From contig CAJOMO010000016.1 of assembly GCA_905235685.1 (NCBI GenBank), forward strand, positions 1 to 58,043: a stretch of DNA of 58,043 bases, given 5' to 3'. The stretch comes from an uncultured Selenomonadaceae bacterium (GTDB taxonomy: Bacteria > Bacillota > Negativicutes > Selenomonadales > Selenomonadaceae). Positions 7,791 to 16,999 of this stretch are shown here, piece by piece (position 1 is the stretch's first letter; each line of letters starts with the position of its first letter). The translations under genes were made by a program, and so were the position numbers. The notes under the pieces were generated by a model. It did no database searches, was not told the origin of the DNA, and was given only the letters and a program-made list of their open reading frames with translations.

Positions 7791-9605
7791 GTGAATTTTG
7801 AGTTTTCGGACACGATCGGCGGCGTTTGCCAAAGTTACGACGCCAAAACGCGCAGCGGCGTTGTAAAAACTTTCGCGGGCGACGAAGTTAATTTCAAGCT
7901 TTCCGATAATTTTTACGCGCGGCTGTTGAGAAATTTGGACGAGCCCTACAAAGACTGCACGGGGCAAGTTGATAAACTCCTGCGCGAAGGACAAATCATT
8001 TTCGTTTACGGGATTTATTATCCGGACGAGAGCGGCGTACATTTCGAGGCGTCCTATATGGATTTCCCCGGGCGCAAACCTTCAGAGATGCGCTTTGAAG
8101 AAGCCGATTGGTGGGTTAATCAGGCGCGCAGTATCGCCGATTTCTACATTCGCGCAGAATTCCCGAACGGCGAAATCGATTATCGCCAATATCGCACGCG
8201 TTTGACACTCGACGGCGTCCGCAAAAAAGATTTCCGCCAGGAAACCGATACCATTTCGCGCATGATTTACGGTATGGCGAGCGCGTATATGCTCACCGGC
8301 GAAGACAGATTTTTGGAAGTTGCCGAAAAAGGTACTCAGTACCTGCGCGACCATATGAGATTTTACGATATCGACGAAAATGTTGTTTATTGGTATCACG
8401 GAATCGACGTGCAGGGCGACAAGGAACATAAACTTTTCACGTCCGAATTCGACGACGACATTGAAGCAATTCCAATGTACGAACAAATTTACGCGCTTGC
8501 CGGTCCCACTCAAACTTACCGCTTGAACGGCGACCCCGCCATTATGAAAGACATTCGTATGACGATTGCCCTGTTCGATAAATTTTTCATTGACAGAGAA
8601 AAGGGCGGCTACTATTCGCACATCGACCCCGTGACTTTCGATCCGAAAAGTGAATCTCTCGGGCGAAATGTTGGGCGCAAAAATTGGAACAGCGTCGGTG
8701 ACCACGCACCGGCTTATCTGATTAATCTGTACCTTGCCACTATGGACGATAAGTACAAGGATTTTCTCGAATACACGGCTGACTGCATCGAAGAACATTT
8801 CAAGGATTATGAGCATAGCCCGTTCGTTCAAGAAAAATTTTATGACGATTGGTCGCACGATAAAACCTGGGGCTGGCAGCAAAATCGCGGCGTTGTCGGG
8901 CACAATCTTAAAATCGCGTGGAACTTGATGAGAATTAACAGCGCGGTTGCCAAAGACAAGTACGTTGCCTTCGCTGAAAAAATTGCCGAGATTATGCCGA
9001 AAGTTGGTATGGATACGCGGCGCGGCGGTTGGTACGACGTCATGGAGCGCGAACTCAAAGACGGCGAAACTTGCCACAGATTTGCCTGGCACGACAGAAA
9101 AGCCTGGTGGCAACAAGAGCAGGGAATTTTGGCTTACCAGATTTTGTACGGTTGCCTCCACAAGCCCGAATATCAAAATTTGGCGCGCGTTTCTGCGGCG
9201 TTCTACAATACCTATTTTCTTGACCACGACGACGGCGCGGTTTACTTCAACGTCTTAAACAATGGCATTCCGTTCCTCACCGGCAACGAACGCTTGAAGG
9301 GCAGCCACTCAATGAGCTGTTACCATTCGATTGAACTTGCATTTTTGAGCGCGGTTTACATTAATCTTCTTCACACCAAACAGCCGCTCGATTTGTACTT
9401 CAAGCCCTTGGTTAACGGTTTCAGTGAAGATAGCACTTTGCACGTCCAGCCGGATATTTTGCCGAAGGGCAGTTGCAAAATTGAATCTGTCGAAATTGAC
9501 GGCAAGCCGTGGAATTACTTTGACGCAGAAAATTTTACCGTGAAACTTCCGCAACTCGATCACCGCCCGAAAATCAAAGTTCGGATTATTCCTACCGAAA
9601 ACTAA
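7791..9605 (+). CDS. AGE-like (alpha/alpha)6-barrel protein
   Basis: A 604-residue protein. From about residue 100 it resembles the N-acylglucosamine 2-epimerase (AGE) superfamily: the motifs GWQQNRGVVGHNLKIAW, RGGWYDVM and AWWQQEQG are typical of the helical-barrel epimerases and isomerases. The first ~100 residues (start MNFEFSDTIGG) are an extra small domain, and about 80 C-terminal residues look beta-rich. Start: GTG 7791 has AAGGAG 8 bases upstream; ATG 7785 would leave only 2 bases. The substrate is likely a sugar, not determinable here. It is followed after 12 bases by a STAS gene, so an enzyme and partner-switching regulators share a transcript. Confidence 0.8.
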   Translation: MNFEFSDTIGGVCQSYDAKTRSGVVKTFAGDEVNFKLSDNFYARLLRNLDEPYKDCTGQVDKLLREGQIIFVYGIYYPDESGVHFEASYMDFPGRKPSEMRFEEADWWVNQARSIADFYIRAEFPNGEIDYRQYRTRLTLDGVRKKDFRQETDTISRMIYGMASAYMLTGEDRFLEVAEKGTQYLRDHMRFYDIDENVVYWYHGIDVQGDKEHKLFTSEFDDDIEAIPMYEQIYALAGPTQTYRLNGDPAIMKDIRMTIALFDKFFIDREKGGYYSHIDPVTFDPKSESLGRNVGRKNWNSVGDHAPAYLINLYLATMDDKYKDFLEYTADCIEEHFKDYEHSPFVQEKFYDDWSHDKTWGWQQNRGVVGHNLKIAWNLMRINSAVAKDKYVAFAEKIAEIMPKVGMDTRRGGWYDVMERELKDGETCHRFAWHDRKAWWQQEQGILAYQILYGCLHKPEYQNLARVSAAFYNTYFLDHDDGAVYFNVLNNGIPFLTGNERLKGSHSMSCYHSIELAFLSAVYINLLHTKQPLDLYFKPLVNGFSEDSTLHVQPDILPKGSCKIESVEIDGKPWNYFDAENFTVKLPQLDHRPKIKVRIIPTEN

Positions 9606-9617
9606 GGAGATATTTTT

Positions 9618-9938
9618 ATGGCTAATTATGTTATGGAAATTGGCGAAGTCAGCAAAATCAAATTGCACGGTCACATTGACGCGTCAATTGCGCCGAATCT
9701 TATGAATGAGCTGAAGCCGCTGATTGAACGCAAAGGCGAAATTAAAAAGCTGGTTTTCTACGCTAACGAACTTGAGTACATCGCCAGCGCCGGTATTCGC
9801 GCAGTCGTTTTCGCCAAACAAAAACTCGGCGCTAATGTCCAGGTTTATCTTGTTGGCGCGTCTGCGGCTATTCTCGACGTTTTCAAAATGACCGGCATTG
9901 ACAAATTCTTGACGATTCAAGATTCATTCGAGGGATAA
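9618..9938 (+). CDS. STAS-domain anti-sigma-factor antagonist
   Basis: A 106-residue single STAS domain of the SpoIIAA/RsbV class. The central YIASAGIRAVVFAK holds the serine that in this family is phosphorylated by the partner kinase. The ATG follows AAGGAG. The next gene, 3 bases on, codes for an RsbW-like kinase, the classical partner. Family knowledge: unphosphorylated antagonist binds the kinase and frees its target. The target (sigma factor or other) is not in the window. Confidence 0.88.
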   Translation: MANYVMEIGEVSKIKLHGHIDASIAPNLMNELKPLIERKGEIKKLVFYANELEYIASAGIRAVVFAKQKLGANVQVYLVGASAAILDVFKMTGIDKFLTIQDSFEG

Positions 9939-9941
9939 TTT

Positions 9942-10358
9942 ATGCTTAAAAATCTGGAATTTCCCGCTAAACGTGAAGTTTTGCCGAAAATGCTTGCCAC
10001 AATCACCGCGGAAATTACAAAGTACACCGGCGACGATAAATGGATTAATCGCCTGAAGATTTGCTCTGAAGAAATTCTTGTTAACATTATCGATTATTCC
10101 GGTTCCTCGAATGTTTTTATTTCGTGCGAATTTGTGAATGATGCGTTGCGTTTTGAATTTGTCGACGAAGGCAAGCCCTATAATCCGCTGGCGGAAAAGC
10201 CCGACGTGGATATTGACGCCGGAATTGAGGAACGCGGTATCGGCGGGCTGGGAATTTTCCTGTACACAACGATTATGGACAAAATGGAATACAAATTCGA
10301 AGACGGCAAAAATCATTTAATCGCGATAAAAAATTTGTCCGGAAAGCTGGTGGATTGA
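9942..10358 (+). CDS. RsbW-like serine kinase / anti-sigma factor
   Basis: A 138-residue GHKL-type ATPase. Seen: an intact N box (SEEILVNII, Glu and Asn spaced as in RsbW), a G1-like DEGKPYNPL and the glycine-rich ERGIGGLGIFL. It would phosphorylate the adjacent STAS protein and hold a sigma factor or another target. It is flanked by the STAS gene (3-base gap) and a DJ-1/PfpI gene that starts at the very next base. The ATP residues are kept, unlike the related domains on the two MATE proteins in this window. Confidence 0.85.
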   Translation: MLKNLEFPAKREVLPKMLATITAEITKYTGDDKWINRLKICSEEILVNIIDYSGSSNVFISCEFVNDALRFEFVDEGKPYNPLAEKPDVDIDAGIEERGIGGLGIFLYTTIMDKMEYKFEDGKNHLIAIKNLSGKLVD

Positions 10359-11765
10359 TTGCGAAACAAAGTAGGCATCTTAATCGAGAGCGATTTTTAC
10401 GAGCCGGAAATTGATTATTATTCGAAGGCGTTCAAAGACGCGGGGCTTGAAGTTCATTTCTTGACGCGGCTTTGGGGCAACGCCGAATTGACTTTTACCG
10501 GTCACGAAAACCGCAGATTTTTCAAATGCAGAGAAAGTTTTGAAGGCGCAAATCTCAAAGAATACGCGGCCGTGATAATTCCCGCCGGTTACGTGGCTGA
10601 CAGGCTGCGTTACACCGAGGATATCAAAAAATTGCCGCCCGCGTGTCAGTTCCTGCAGAAATGTTTTGCCGATAAAAAACTTATCAAGGGCATAATCTGC
10701 CACGGCTCTTGGCTCATGGCGCCGATTGCCGAGCTTGTCAAAGGGCGCAAAATGGTCGTGCATAATAATTTGCTCGGCGACGCAAAACTCATGGGAATTG
10801 ATTATGTCGACGAAGACGTTGTTGTGGACGGCGATTTGGTTTCTGCGCGAACGGGCGGCGACCACGTTGCATTTGCGCAAAAAATTATCGCGCTGATTCA
10901 ATGCGGCGAAATTATCAATTCTCTCAATGAAAAAATCGACACGCTCGAAAAGCGCATTAAGCGCCTGGAACATTTTCAAAATACAAATCGTGGAGGTAAC
11001 AAAATGGCTAAAGTTTTAATTGCGGCTACCGAATACGGCTCCTGGGGCGAGGAACTTCAAGCACCGTGGGACATCATTAAAAAAGCCGGACACAGCGTCA
11101 CGCTTGCAACGCGTACCGGCAAAAAACCTTATCCGCTTCAAATCAGCGTCGACCCGAATTTCTTTGATCCTGTCCAAAAAGTTTACACCAATCCTAAGGA
11201 AGTTTGCGACCGCATTAAAGAACTCGTTGACGGCGACGAATTGAACAACCCCTTGAAGTTCAAAGACTGCGATATGAAAGACTATGACGCCATCGTTTTG
11301 ACGGGCGGATTGGGCGCAATGTTCGATATGTGCAACGATTATTACCTGCACAAATTGATTATGGACGCGTACAAGGCTAAAAAAGTTGTGGCGGCGCTGT
11401 GCTACGCAACTTCGGCGCTGATTTTCCTGCGCGACCCCGATAACGGCTACAAGTCTATCGTTTACGGGCACAAAATGACGGCTCACCCGCGCGCCTGGGA
11501 TTTCTACGGCGATTATGATTCCAGTTATGAACTTTACGGCACGGATTGGAAACCGAACGTGATTACGCCAGGTTTCTTGTGGCCGGTTGAAGATTTGACG
11601 ATTGACGCTGTCGGTCCGGACGGCGAATGCGTTGCCATTCCCACGACAAGCCGCGAAAATCCAACGGTTGTTTACGACGGAACTTTTATCACCGGCACGA
11701 GCGTTGAATCTTCCATTGCTTACGGCGAAAAAGTCGTTGAAGTTCTCAAGGAACGCGGATTTTAA
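10359..11765 (+). CDS. Two fused DJ-1/PfpI domains with an internal translation start
   Basis: A 468-residue frame from TTG 10359, directly after the preceding stop. Residues 1-185 form a PfpI domain with the nucleophile elbow GIICHGSW; 186-215 are a coiled-coil linker. Residues 216-468 form a second, larger DJ-1-like domain with ALCYATSAL at its elbow. A good ribosome site (GGAGGT, 10992-10997) and ATG at 11004 sit in frame at residue 216, exactly where the paralogue downstream begins. So either a fusion is made, or the second domain is also made alone (253 residues), or a stop codon was lost between two genes. Related enzymes are deglycases, glyoxalases or amidotransferase-like proteins; substrate unknown. 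Confidence 0.85.
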   Translation: MRNKVGILIESDFYEPEIDYYSKAFKDAGLEVHFLTRLWGNAELTFTGHENRRFFKCRESFEGANLKEYAAVIIPAGYVADRLRYTEDIKKLPPACQFLQKCFADKKLIKGIICHGSWLMAPIAELVKGRKMVVHNNLLGDAKLMGIDYVDEDVVVDGDLVSARTGGDHVAFAQKIIALIQCGEIINSLNEKIDTLEKRIKRLEHFQNTNRGGNKMAKVLIAATEYGSWGEELQAPWDIIKKAGHSVTLATRTGKKPYPLQISVDPNFFDPVQKVYTNPKEVCDRIKELVDGDELNNPLKFKDCDMKDYDAIVLTGGLGAMFDMCNDYYLHKLIMDAYKAKKVVAALCYATSALIFLRDPDNGYKSIVYGHKMTAHPRAWDFYGDYDSSYELYGTDWKPNVITPGFLWPVEDLTIDAVGPDGECVAIPTTSRENPTVVYDGTFITGTSVESSIAYGEKVVEVLKERGF

Positions 11766-11786
11766 TTTTCGATTGGAGAGATTTTA

Positions 11787-12560
11787 ATGGCAAAAATTTT
11801 AGTAGCGGCGACGAATTACGGCACTTGGGGCGAAGAACTTCAAGCTCAGTGGGACGCGCTGAAAAAAGCCGGTCACGAGCTTACGCTTATCACGCCGAAC
11901 GGTAAAAAGCCGTTGCCTTTTGCGGCGTCAATAGATCCGAATTTCTTTGATCCGATTCAAAAAGTTAATGTCAATCCGCCGGAAGTTTGCGCGCGCTGCA
12001 AAGAACTCGTTGACGGCGACGAATGGGCTAATCCTAAAAAATTCTCCGAAGTCAACATGGACGACTACGACGCAATTACAATGGCAGGCGGTCCTGGCGT
12101 TACGCTCGATTTTTGCAACTGCTGGGAACTTCACCAATTGATTTTGAAAGCTATCAAGGCTGATAAAATCGTCGGCGCGTTGTGCTACGCTGTTGGCGCG
12201 TTGGTGTTTTGCCGCGACCCCGAAAACGATTATAAATCCGTCATTTACGGCAAGAAAATCACCGCTCACCCGCGCGCGTGGGATTTTTACGGACCCGGCA
12301 TGGCTATGACTTACGATCTTTACGGCGTGACTGAAGACAACAAAGGCACAAACGTTGTGACGCCTGGATTTATCATTCCGCTTGAAGATTTGGTTCGTGA
12401 CGCTGTTGGTTCGAACGGCGCTTGCATTGCCCGTATTAACGCCAACCGCGAAAGTCCTCAAGTTTATTACGATCACCCGTTCGTTACCGGTACGAGCGTT
12501 GAATCTTCCATTGCTTACGGAAATTTGCTCGTCGAAGTTCTCAAAAAACGCGGACTTTAA
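11787..12560 (+). CDS. DJ-1/PfpI family protein
   Basis: A 257-residue paralogue of the C-terminal half of the preceding gene; both begin MAK(V/I)L(I/V)AAT and share WGEELQA, DPNFFDP, ITPGF or VTPGF, and FITGTSVESSIAYG-like ends. The nucleophile elbow is GALCYAVGAL, with the family cysteine. The ATG follows GGAGAG at a 21-base gap from the preceding stop. The terminator at 12587-12625 ends this group. Confidence 0.88.
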   Translation: MAKILVAATNYGTWGEELQAQWDALKKAGHELTLITPNGKKPLPFAASIDPNFFDPIQKVNVNPPEVCARCKELVDGDEWANPKKFSEVNMDDYDAITMAGGPGVTLDFCNCWELHQLILKAIKADKIVGALCYAVGALVFCRDPENDYKSVIYGKKITAHPRAWDFYGPGMAMTYDLYGVTEDNKGTNVVTPGFIIPLEDLVRDAVGSNGACIARINANRESPQVYYDHPFVTGTSVESSIAYGNLLVEVLKKRGL

Positions 12561-12586
12561 TTCTATAAATTTTTGAATATCAATGT

Positions 12587-12625
12587 GGTTAGTGGTTAGC
12601 GCAAAAACTTTCCACTAACCTTTTT
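12587..12625 (+). terminator. Terminator between the DJ-1 gene and the ThDP enzyme gene
   Basis: GGTTAGTGG (12587-12595) pairs with CCACTAACC (12612-12620) across a 16-base loop, followed by five T. The next ribosome site starts only about 10 bases later, so partial read-through is possible. Confidence 0.72.
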
Positions 12626-12647
12626 AACTTTAAGGTGGCGATATAAT

Positions 12648-14306
12648 TTGGACGTTTATCAAACTATTGTAAAAGTGCTTGAAGAAATTGGAGTAGATCA
12701 CGTTTTCGGCGGCTCTGGACAAGTCAACGGCTCTATGCTCCTTGCGCTCAAAAAAACCGATAAGATTAAAACTGTCATAATCCAAAACGAACAGGCGGCG
12801 TCGTTTATGGCGGCGGGCTACGGTATGTTTTCAAAGAAATTGGGCGTTTGCTTTGCGACCGGCGGACCCGGCGCGTTCAATCTTTTTAGCGGCTTGGCGG
12901 TTGCGTATTCCGATTCAATTCCGATGTTGGCAATTAGCGGTTATCCTTCCCTCCATACGCGCGGCAAGGGCGCACTCAATGAAACGAGCGGCTTGAGCAG
13001 AACTCCGGATTCTCAAAGAATGTTCGCGGCTACAACGAAAAAATCTGTTATTCTCGAAGATCCTAAAGATACAATTCCCGTGCTTGAGGAATTGATTTAC
13101 ACGGCGTTTGAAGGCAGACCCGGACCCGTGCATTTGCATATTCCTAAAGATGTAAGTTTCGCTGAAGTTCCTTATTATCGCTCTGTGGATATTTCAATTC
13201 CAAAAATTTTGGCGGGCGATTCTCAAACTGAAACTTTCTGCAAAGCCTTCGCGCAGGAATTTAAGCCGGAAAATAAGCCGCTGTTAATGATTGGTTACGG
13301 CTGCGTTCGTTCCGACGCAAAAAAAATTCTTGAAAAGCTGATTGACACTTGGAAAATTCCGTTCGTCAGCACAATGGACGCTAAGGGCTACGTTTCTGAA
13401 GATAATCCGCTGTCAATGGGAATTGTCGGCACTTCGGGCGACGTCGGCGCGAATAATTATTTCCACGATTCAAAAATGGTTATCGCGGTTGGAAATTCTT
13501 TCGCGGAAAATGCAACCTTCGGATTCAACAAAAATCTTTACAACGGCAAAAAACTTTTCCATATAAACATCGACCGCCACGAAATTGACAAAGTTTATAC
13601 CGCGGATTATCGGCTAATCAGCGACGCCACGCCCGCGCTTGAAAATCTCATTGCCTATCTTGAAAAAAATAATGTTGCGCCGCTGACGGAGAATTTAGCC
13701 GTTCGCAAAAAATATCACGACGATACAGTTCCCGAATTTTCCAACGGCAAAATGCATCCGGCGTATCTCGTCAAACTCATTTCAAAACATTTGCCGGAAA
13801 ACGCAGTTATCATGGGCGACGCGGGCGCGCATATGCTTTGGCTCAGCGGCTATTTGAATTTGAATAAAAATCAGATTTACCAAAATCCAGGCAGTTTCGG
13901 ACCCATGGCAAGCCACGTTAACGGCTCAATCGGCGTCAAATGCGCAAATCCTGCTCGACCGGTTATCTGCGCTTGCGGCGACGGCGATTATTTAATGGCA
14001 GGCTTTGAACTTTTAACCTGCGTCAAAAATCATATTCCGGTGATTTACGTTATTTTTAACAACAGCGAGTTCAACGTCATTAAAAAGTTCCTGCTCAATA
14101 ACTGGGGCGAACAGGCTTTCATGGACATTAAAAATCCGGATTATGTGAAATACGCCGAGGCGTGCGGCGCGAAAGGCTGGCAAGTCAAAAACGGCGCAGA
14201 ATTTGAGGCGGCTTTTACAGAGGCGCTGAAACTGAATCAGCCCTGCATTATTGACGCGGTGATTGACGGCGAAGTTTACCCGCCAATGAGCATGTCGAAA
14301 AATTGA
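12648..14306 (+). CDS. Thiamine-diphosphate enzyme of the acetolactate synthase type
   Basis: A 552-residue protein with the three-domain layout of the acetolactate synthase/pyruvate decarboxylase group. Seen: the catalytic glutamate in IIQNEQAASFMA (about residue 48), the Pyr-domain ATGGPGAFN loop, EGRPGPVHLHIPKD, and the ThDP/Mg signature GDGDYLMAGFELLT...NN near 446-475. It begins at TTG after AAGGTGGCG. No ilvN or other branched-chain gene is near, and the partner genes are not biosynthetic, so a decarboxylase or 2-hydroxyacyl-CoA-lyase-like role is equally possible. The family is sure, the reaction is not. Confidence 0.86.
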   Translation: MDVYQTIVKVLEEIGVDHVFGGSGQVNGSMLLALKKTDKIKTVIIQNEQAASFMAAGYGMFSKKLGVCFATGGPGAFNLFSGLAVAYSDSIPMLAISGYPSLHTRGKGALNETSGLSRTPDSQRMFAATTKKSVILEDPKDTIPVLEELIYTAFEGRPGPVHLHIPKDVSFAEVPYYRSVDISIPKILAGDSQTETFCKAFAQEFKPENKPLLMIGYGCVRSDAKKILEKLIDTWKIPFVSTMDAKGYVSEDNPLSMGIVGTSGDVGANNYFHDSKMVIAVGNSFAENATFGFNKNLYNGKKLFHINIDRHEIDKVYTADYRLISDATPALENLIAYLEKNNVAPLTENLAVRKKYHDDTVPEFSNGKMHPAYLVKLISKHLPENAVIMGDAGAHMLWLSGYLNLNKNQIYQNPGSFGPMASHVNGSIGVKCANPARPVICACGDGDYLMAGFELLTCVKNHIPVIYVIFNNSEFNVIKKFLLNNWGEQAFMDIKNPDYVKYAEACGAKGWQVKNGAEFEAAFTEALKLNQPCIIDAVIDGEVYPPMSMSKN

Positions 14307-14315
14307 GGTGATTTT

Positions 14316-14654
14316 ATGAAAGTTACGCTTGAACGCAACGACGATATCAAAATAATTTCGCTGGACGGGCAGCTCGACGTTTCGACTTCGGATAACACCC
14401 GCGACGAAATTATCGCCCTGCTTGACAAAAAGCCCGTGATTGTTTCTATGGCAAAATGTACTTACGTTTCCAGTTCGGGCTTGCGCGCGCTCTTGATGAT
14501 TGCCAAAACCGCAAAGTCCAAAGGCACAAAAGTTATTTACGCCGAGCCGATTGAAGAAGTTGTTGACGTGCTGAAAATGACCGGCTTTATCAAAATGTTG
14601 CATTGCGTTGGAAGTATCGCCGAGGCGGAAAGGGAATTTAGCCATGCGAATTGA
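14316..14654 (+). CDS. Second STAS-domain anti-sigma-factor antagonist
   Basis: A 112-residue STAS domain; TYVSSSGLRALLMIAK carries the phosphorylatable serine position. It starts after GAGGTGA and overlaps the next gene by 11 bases. It may be a second substrate of the RsbW-like kinase at 9942-10358, or belong to a kinase elsewhere. Confidence 0.87.
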   Translation: MKVTLERNDDIKIISLDGQLDVSTSDNTRDEIIALLDKKPVIVSMAKCTYVSSSGLRALLMIAKTAKSKGTKVIYAEPIEEVVDVLKMTGFIKMLHCVGSIAEAEREFSHAN

Positions 14655-16728
14655 TATGAGCCCGACCGACGTTTACGGTGATTTTAAAATTCGTCCAGGT
14701 TTGTTTTTGGAAAACGGCTCAAGCATTGTTCCAGGCGGCGTGAATTTTTCAATTTATTCAACCGGCGCGAAAAGTTGTGAGCTTGTACTTTTCCATTCGC
14801 ACGAAAAAGAGCCTTTCGCGGTAATTCCGTTCCCCGAAAGTTACAAAATTGGCAGCGTCTTTGCAATGATCGTTTTTGATTTGGATTATGAAAATCTTGA
14901 ATACGGTTTCCGCGTCGACGGCGAATATAATTTTGAGCGCGGCAATGTTTTCGACAAAACTAAGACTTTGCTTGACCCGTACGCAAAGCTCGTTTCCGGC
15001 AGAAATGTTTGGGGCAAACAGCCCGATTGGAGCAACGAATTTCAGTACCGCTCGAAAGTTATTCTTGACGATTTCGATTGGGAAGGCGACGTTCCGCTCC
15101 AAACGCCGCACAATGAGCTGATAATTTACGAGGCTCACGTCCGCGGCTTTACGAAAGACGAATCTTCGGGCGTCAAGTACAAGGGCACTTACGCCGGACT
15201 GCGCGAGAAAATTCCTTACCTCAAAGATTTGGGCGTGACGGCGATTGAACTTTTGCCGATTTTCGAATTTGACGAATTTGAAGGCGCGCGCGAAATTGAC
15301 GGCAACAAACTTTTAAATTATTGGGGCTACAGTACGGTTGGATTTTTCGCGCCAAAAGCCGGTTACGCCGCCAGCGGCAAATATTCAATGCAAGCCGACG
15401 AATTGAAAACTTTGATTAAGGAACTCCACCAAAATAATATCCGCGTTATCCTCGACGTGGTTTTTAACCATACCGCCGAAGGCAACGAACACGGTCCTTA
15501 CATTTCGTTCAAAGGGCTGGATAACAACACGTACTACATTTTGACGCCGGACGGCTACTATTACAATTTCAGCGGCTGCGGCAACACGTTAAATTGCAAC
15601 AACTCAATCGTTCGCAATTTGATTTTGGATTGTTTAAGATATTGGGTCGGCACTTACCACGTTGACGGTTTCAGATTCGATTTGGCGGCGATTTTGGGCA
15701 GAAATCAAGACGGCTCACCAATGAGCAACCCGCCGCTTTTAGAATCGCTTGCTTACGATCCAATTTTGAAAAACGCAATTCTGATAGCCGAGGCGTGGGA
15801 CGCGGGCGGTTTGTATCAAGTTGGAAATTTCCCCGCGTATGGGCGCTGGGCTGAATGGAACGGCAAATACCGCGACGACGTCCGGCAATTTCTCAAAGGC
15901 GACGCCAATCGCGCAGGAGCAGTTGCGGCGCGAATTACCGGCTCTGAAGATATCTACGACAGATATTGGCGCGGCGATTGCGCTTCAGTAAATTTTATCA
16001 CCTGCCACGACGGCTTTACTCTGTACGATTTGTTTGCTTATAACGACAAGCACAACGAGGCAAACGGTTGGGGCGGCTCTGACGGCGGCAATGACAATCA
16101 CAGCTGGAATTGCGGCTGGGAAGGCGATATCGATTTACCGGCGGATATTAATTTTCTTCGCCACAAAATGATTAAAAATGCGGCGGCGATTTTGCTTACG
16201 AGTATTGGCATTCCAATGATTTTGGCAGGCGACGAATTTGGAAACACGCAGTACGGCAACAACAACCCCTATTGCCAGGACAATAAAATTTCGTGGCTGG
16301 ATTGGAGCATGCTTGAGAGAAACGCCGACCTGCATAAATTTTTCCGCGCAATGATTCATTTCCGCAAAAATCATCCGGTTTTAATGCGCATGTCGAAAGG
16401 TATTCCGCTCGGTTATCCAATGTTGAGCGTCCACGGAAAAAACGCGTGGCAATTCGACAATTCGGCGGAAAATCGCGTTGTCGGCGTGATGTTTGCCGGT
16501 AAAACTGCGGACGGCGCGGACGATTTTATTTATATCGGCGTCAATGCTCATTGGGAAAGTCACGGCGTTTGGCTGCCTGCTTTGCCGCAAAATATGACGT
16601 GGCAGGTTGAAGTTAACACAGATTTGGGCGACGCCGCCATTTACGCTGAACCGGCGCAGTTAAATTCTGCCGAACAGTTTATCATTGGCGCGCGCTCTGT
16701 AATTATTTGCACTGCAAGGAGGATTTAA
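14644..16728 (+). CDS. glgX: Glycogen debranching enzyme (GlgX/isoamylase type, GH13)
   Basis: A 694-residue GH13 enzyme hydrolysing alpha-1,6 branches of glycogen-type glucans. Seen: an N-terminal CBM48-like domain (GVNFSIYSTGA...), YEAHVRGFT, DVVFNHTAEGN, the nucleophile motif GFRFDLA, the acid/base in IAEAWDAGG and the third carboxylate in FITCHDGFT, all typical of the isoamylase/GlgX subgroup. ATG 14644 is chosen (AAGGGA upstream); it lies inside the end of the STAS gene, so the two are translationally linked. No other glycogen genes lie nearby. Confidence 0.9.
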   Translation: MRIDMSPTDVYGDFKIRPGLFLENGSSIVPGGVNFSIYSTGAKSCELVLFHSHEKEPFAVIPFPESYKIGSVFAMIVFDLDYENLEYGFRVDGEYNFERGNVFDKTKTLLDPYAKLVSGRNVWGKQPDWSNEFQYRSKVILDDFDWEGDVPLQTPHNELIIYEAHVRGFTKDESSGVKYKGTYAGLREKIPYLKDLGVTAIELLPIFEFDEFEGAREIDGNKLLNYWGYSTVGFFAPKAGYAASGKYSMQADELKTLIKELHQNNIRVILDVVFNHTAEGNEHGPYISFKGLDNNTYYILTPDGYYYNFSGCGNTLNCNNSIVRNLILDCLRYWVGTYHVDGFRFDLAAILGRNQDGSPMSNPPLLESLAYDPILKNAILIAEAWDAGGLYQVGNFPAYGRWAEWNGKYRDDVRQFLKGDANRAGAVAARITGSEDIYDRYWRGDCASVNFITCHDGFTLYDLFAYNDKHNEANGWGGSDGGNDNHSWNCGWEGDIDLPADINFLRHKMIKNAAAILLTSIGIPMILAGDEFGNTQYGNNNPYCQDNKISWLDWSMLERNADLHKFFRAMIHFRKNHPVLMRMSKGIPLGYPMLSVHGKNAWQFDNSAENRVVGVMFAGKTADGADDFIYIGVNAHWESHGVWLPALPQNMTWQVEVNTDLGDAAIYAEPAQLNSAEQFIIGARSVIICTARRI

Positions 16729-16729
16729 A

Positions 16730-16996
16730 ATGCCTGCAATTACAGTTAAATCAATCGAATTGGCGGAATCTCAAAAAAAAGTTTTGGCGAAAAAGTACGT
16801 CGAAATTTTTTCCGAAATTACCAACGTCCCGAAGGATAGAATTTACATTTTCTTCGACGGACACGAACTTAACAACGTTGGCACGGCGGGGATTCGTTTC
16901 AGCGACCACCCGAGCAAAGCTTGGAGCAAATTCACTGAAGACGAATGGAGCAAAGATCCGGCGATTGTTGCCAAAATTGAAAAGGCGGGCGAATAA
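16730..16996 (+). CDS. Tautomerase / MIF-like small enzyme
   Basis: An 88-residue protein beginning MPAITVKSIEL; removal of Met exposes Pro1, the catalytic base of the tautomerase superfamily, and KDRIYIFFDGHELNNVG follows the second beta strand as in 4-oxalocrotonate tautomerase/MIF-like proteins. It starts one base after the glgX-like stop, with AAGGAGG inside that gene. The substrate is unknown; linkage to a nitroreductase and a cupin suggests small aromatic or keto compounds (inference). Confidence 0.75.
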   Translation: MPAITVKSIELAESQKKVLAKKYVEIFSEITNVPKDRIYIFFDGHELNNVGTAGIRFSDHPSKAWSKFTEDEWSKDPAIVAKIEKAGE

Positions 16997-16999
16997 ATT

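Noticed and set aside
8082..9227. Long minus-strand frame of 381 codons
   Set aside because: Opposite the well-supported AGE-like gene; no family motif and no ribosome site. GC-biased codons leave long antisense frames throughout this window.
11947..12141. Small plus-strand frames inside the DJ-1 genes
   Set aside because: Alternative frames with no ribosome site and no composition support.
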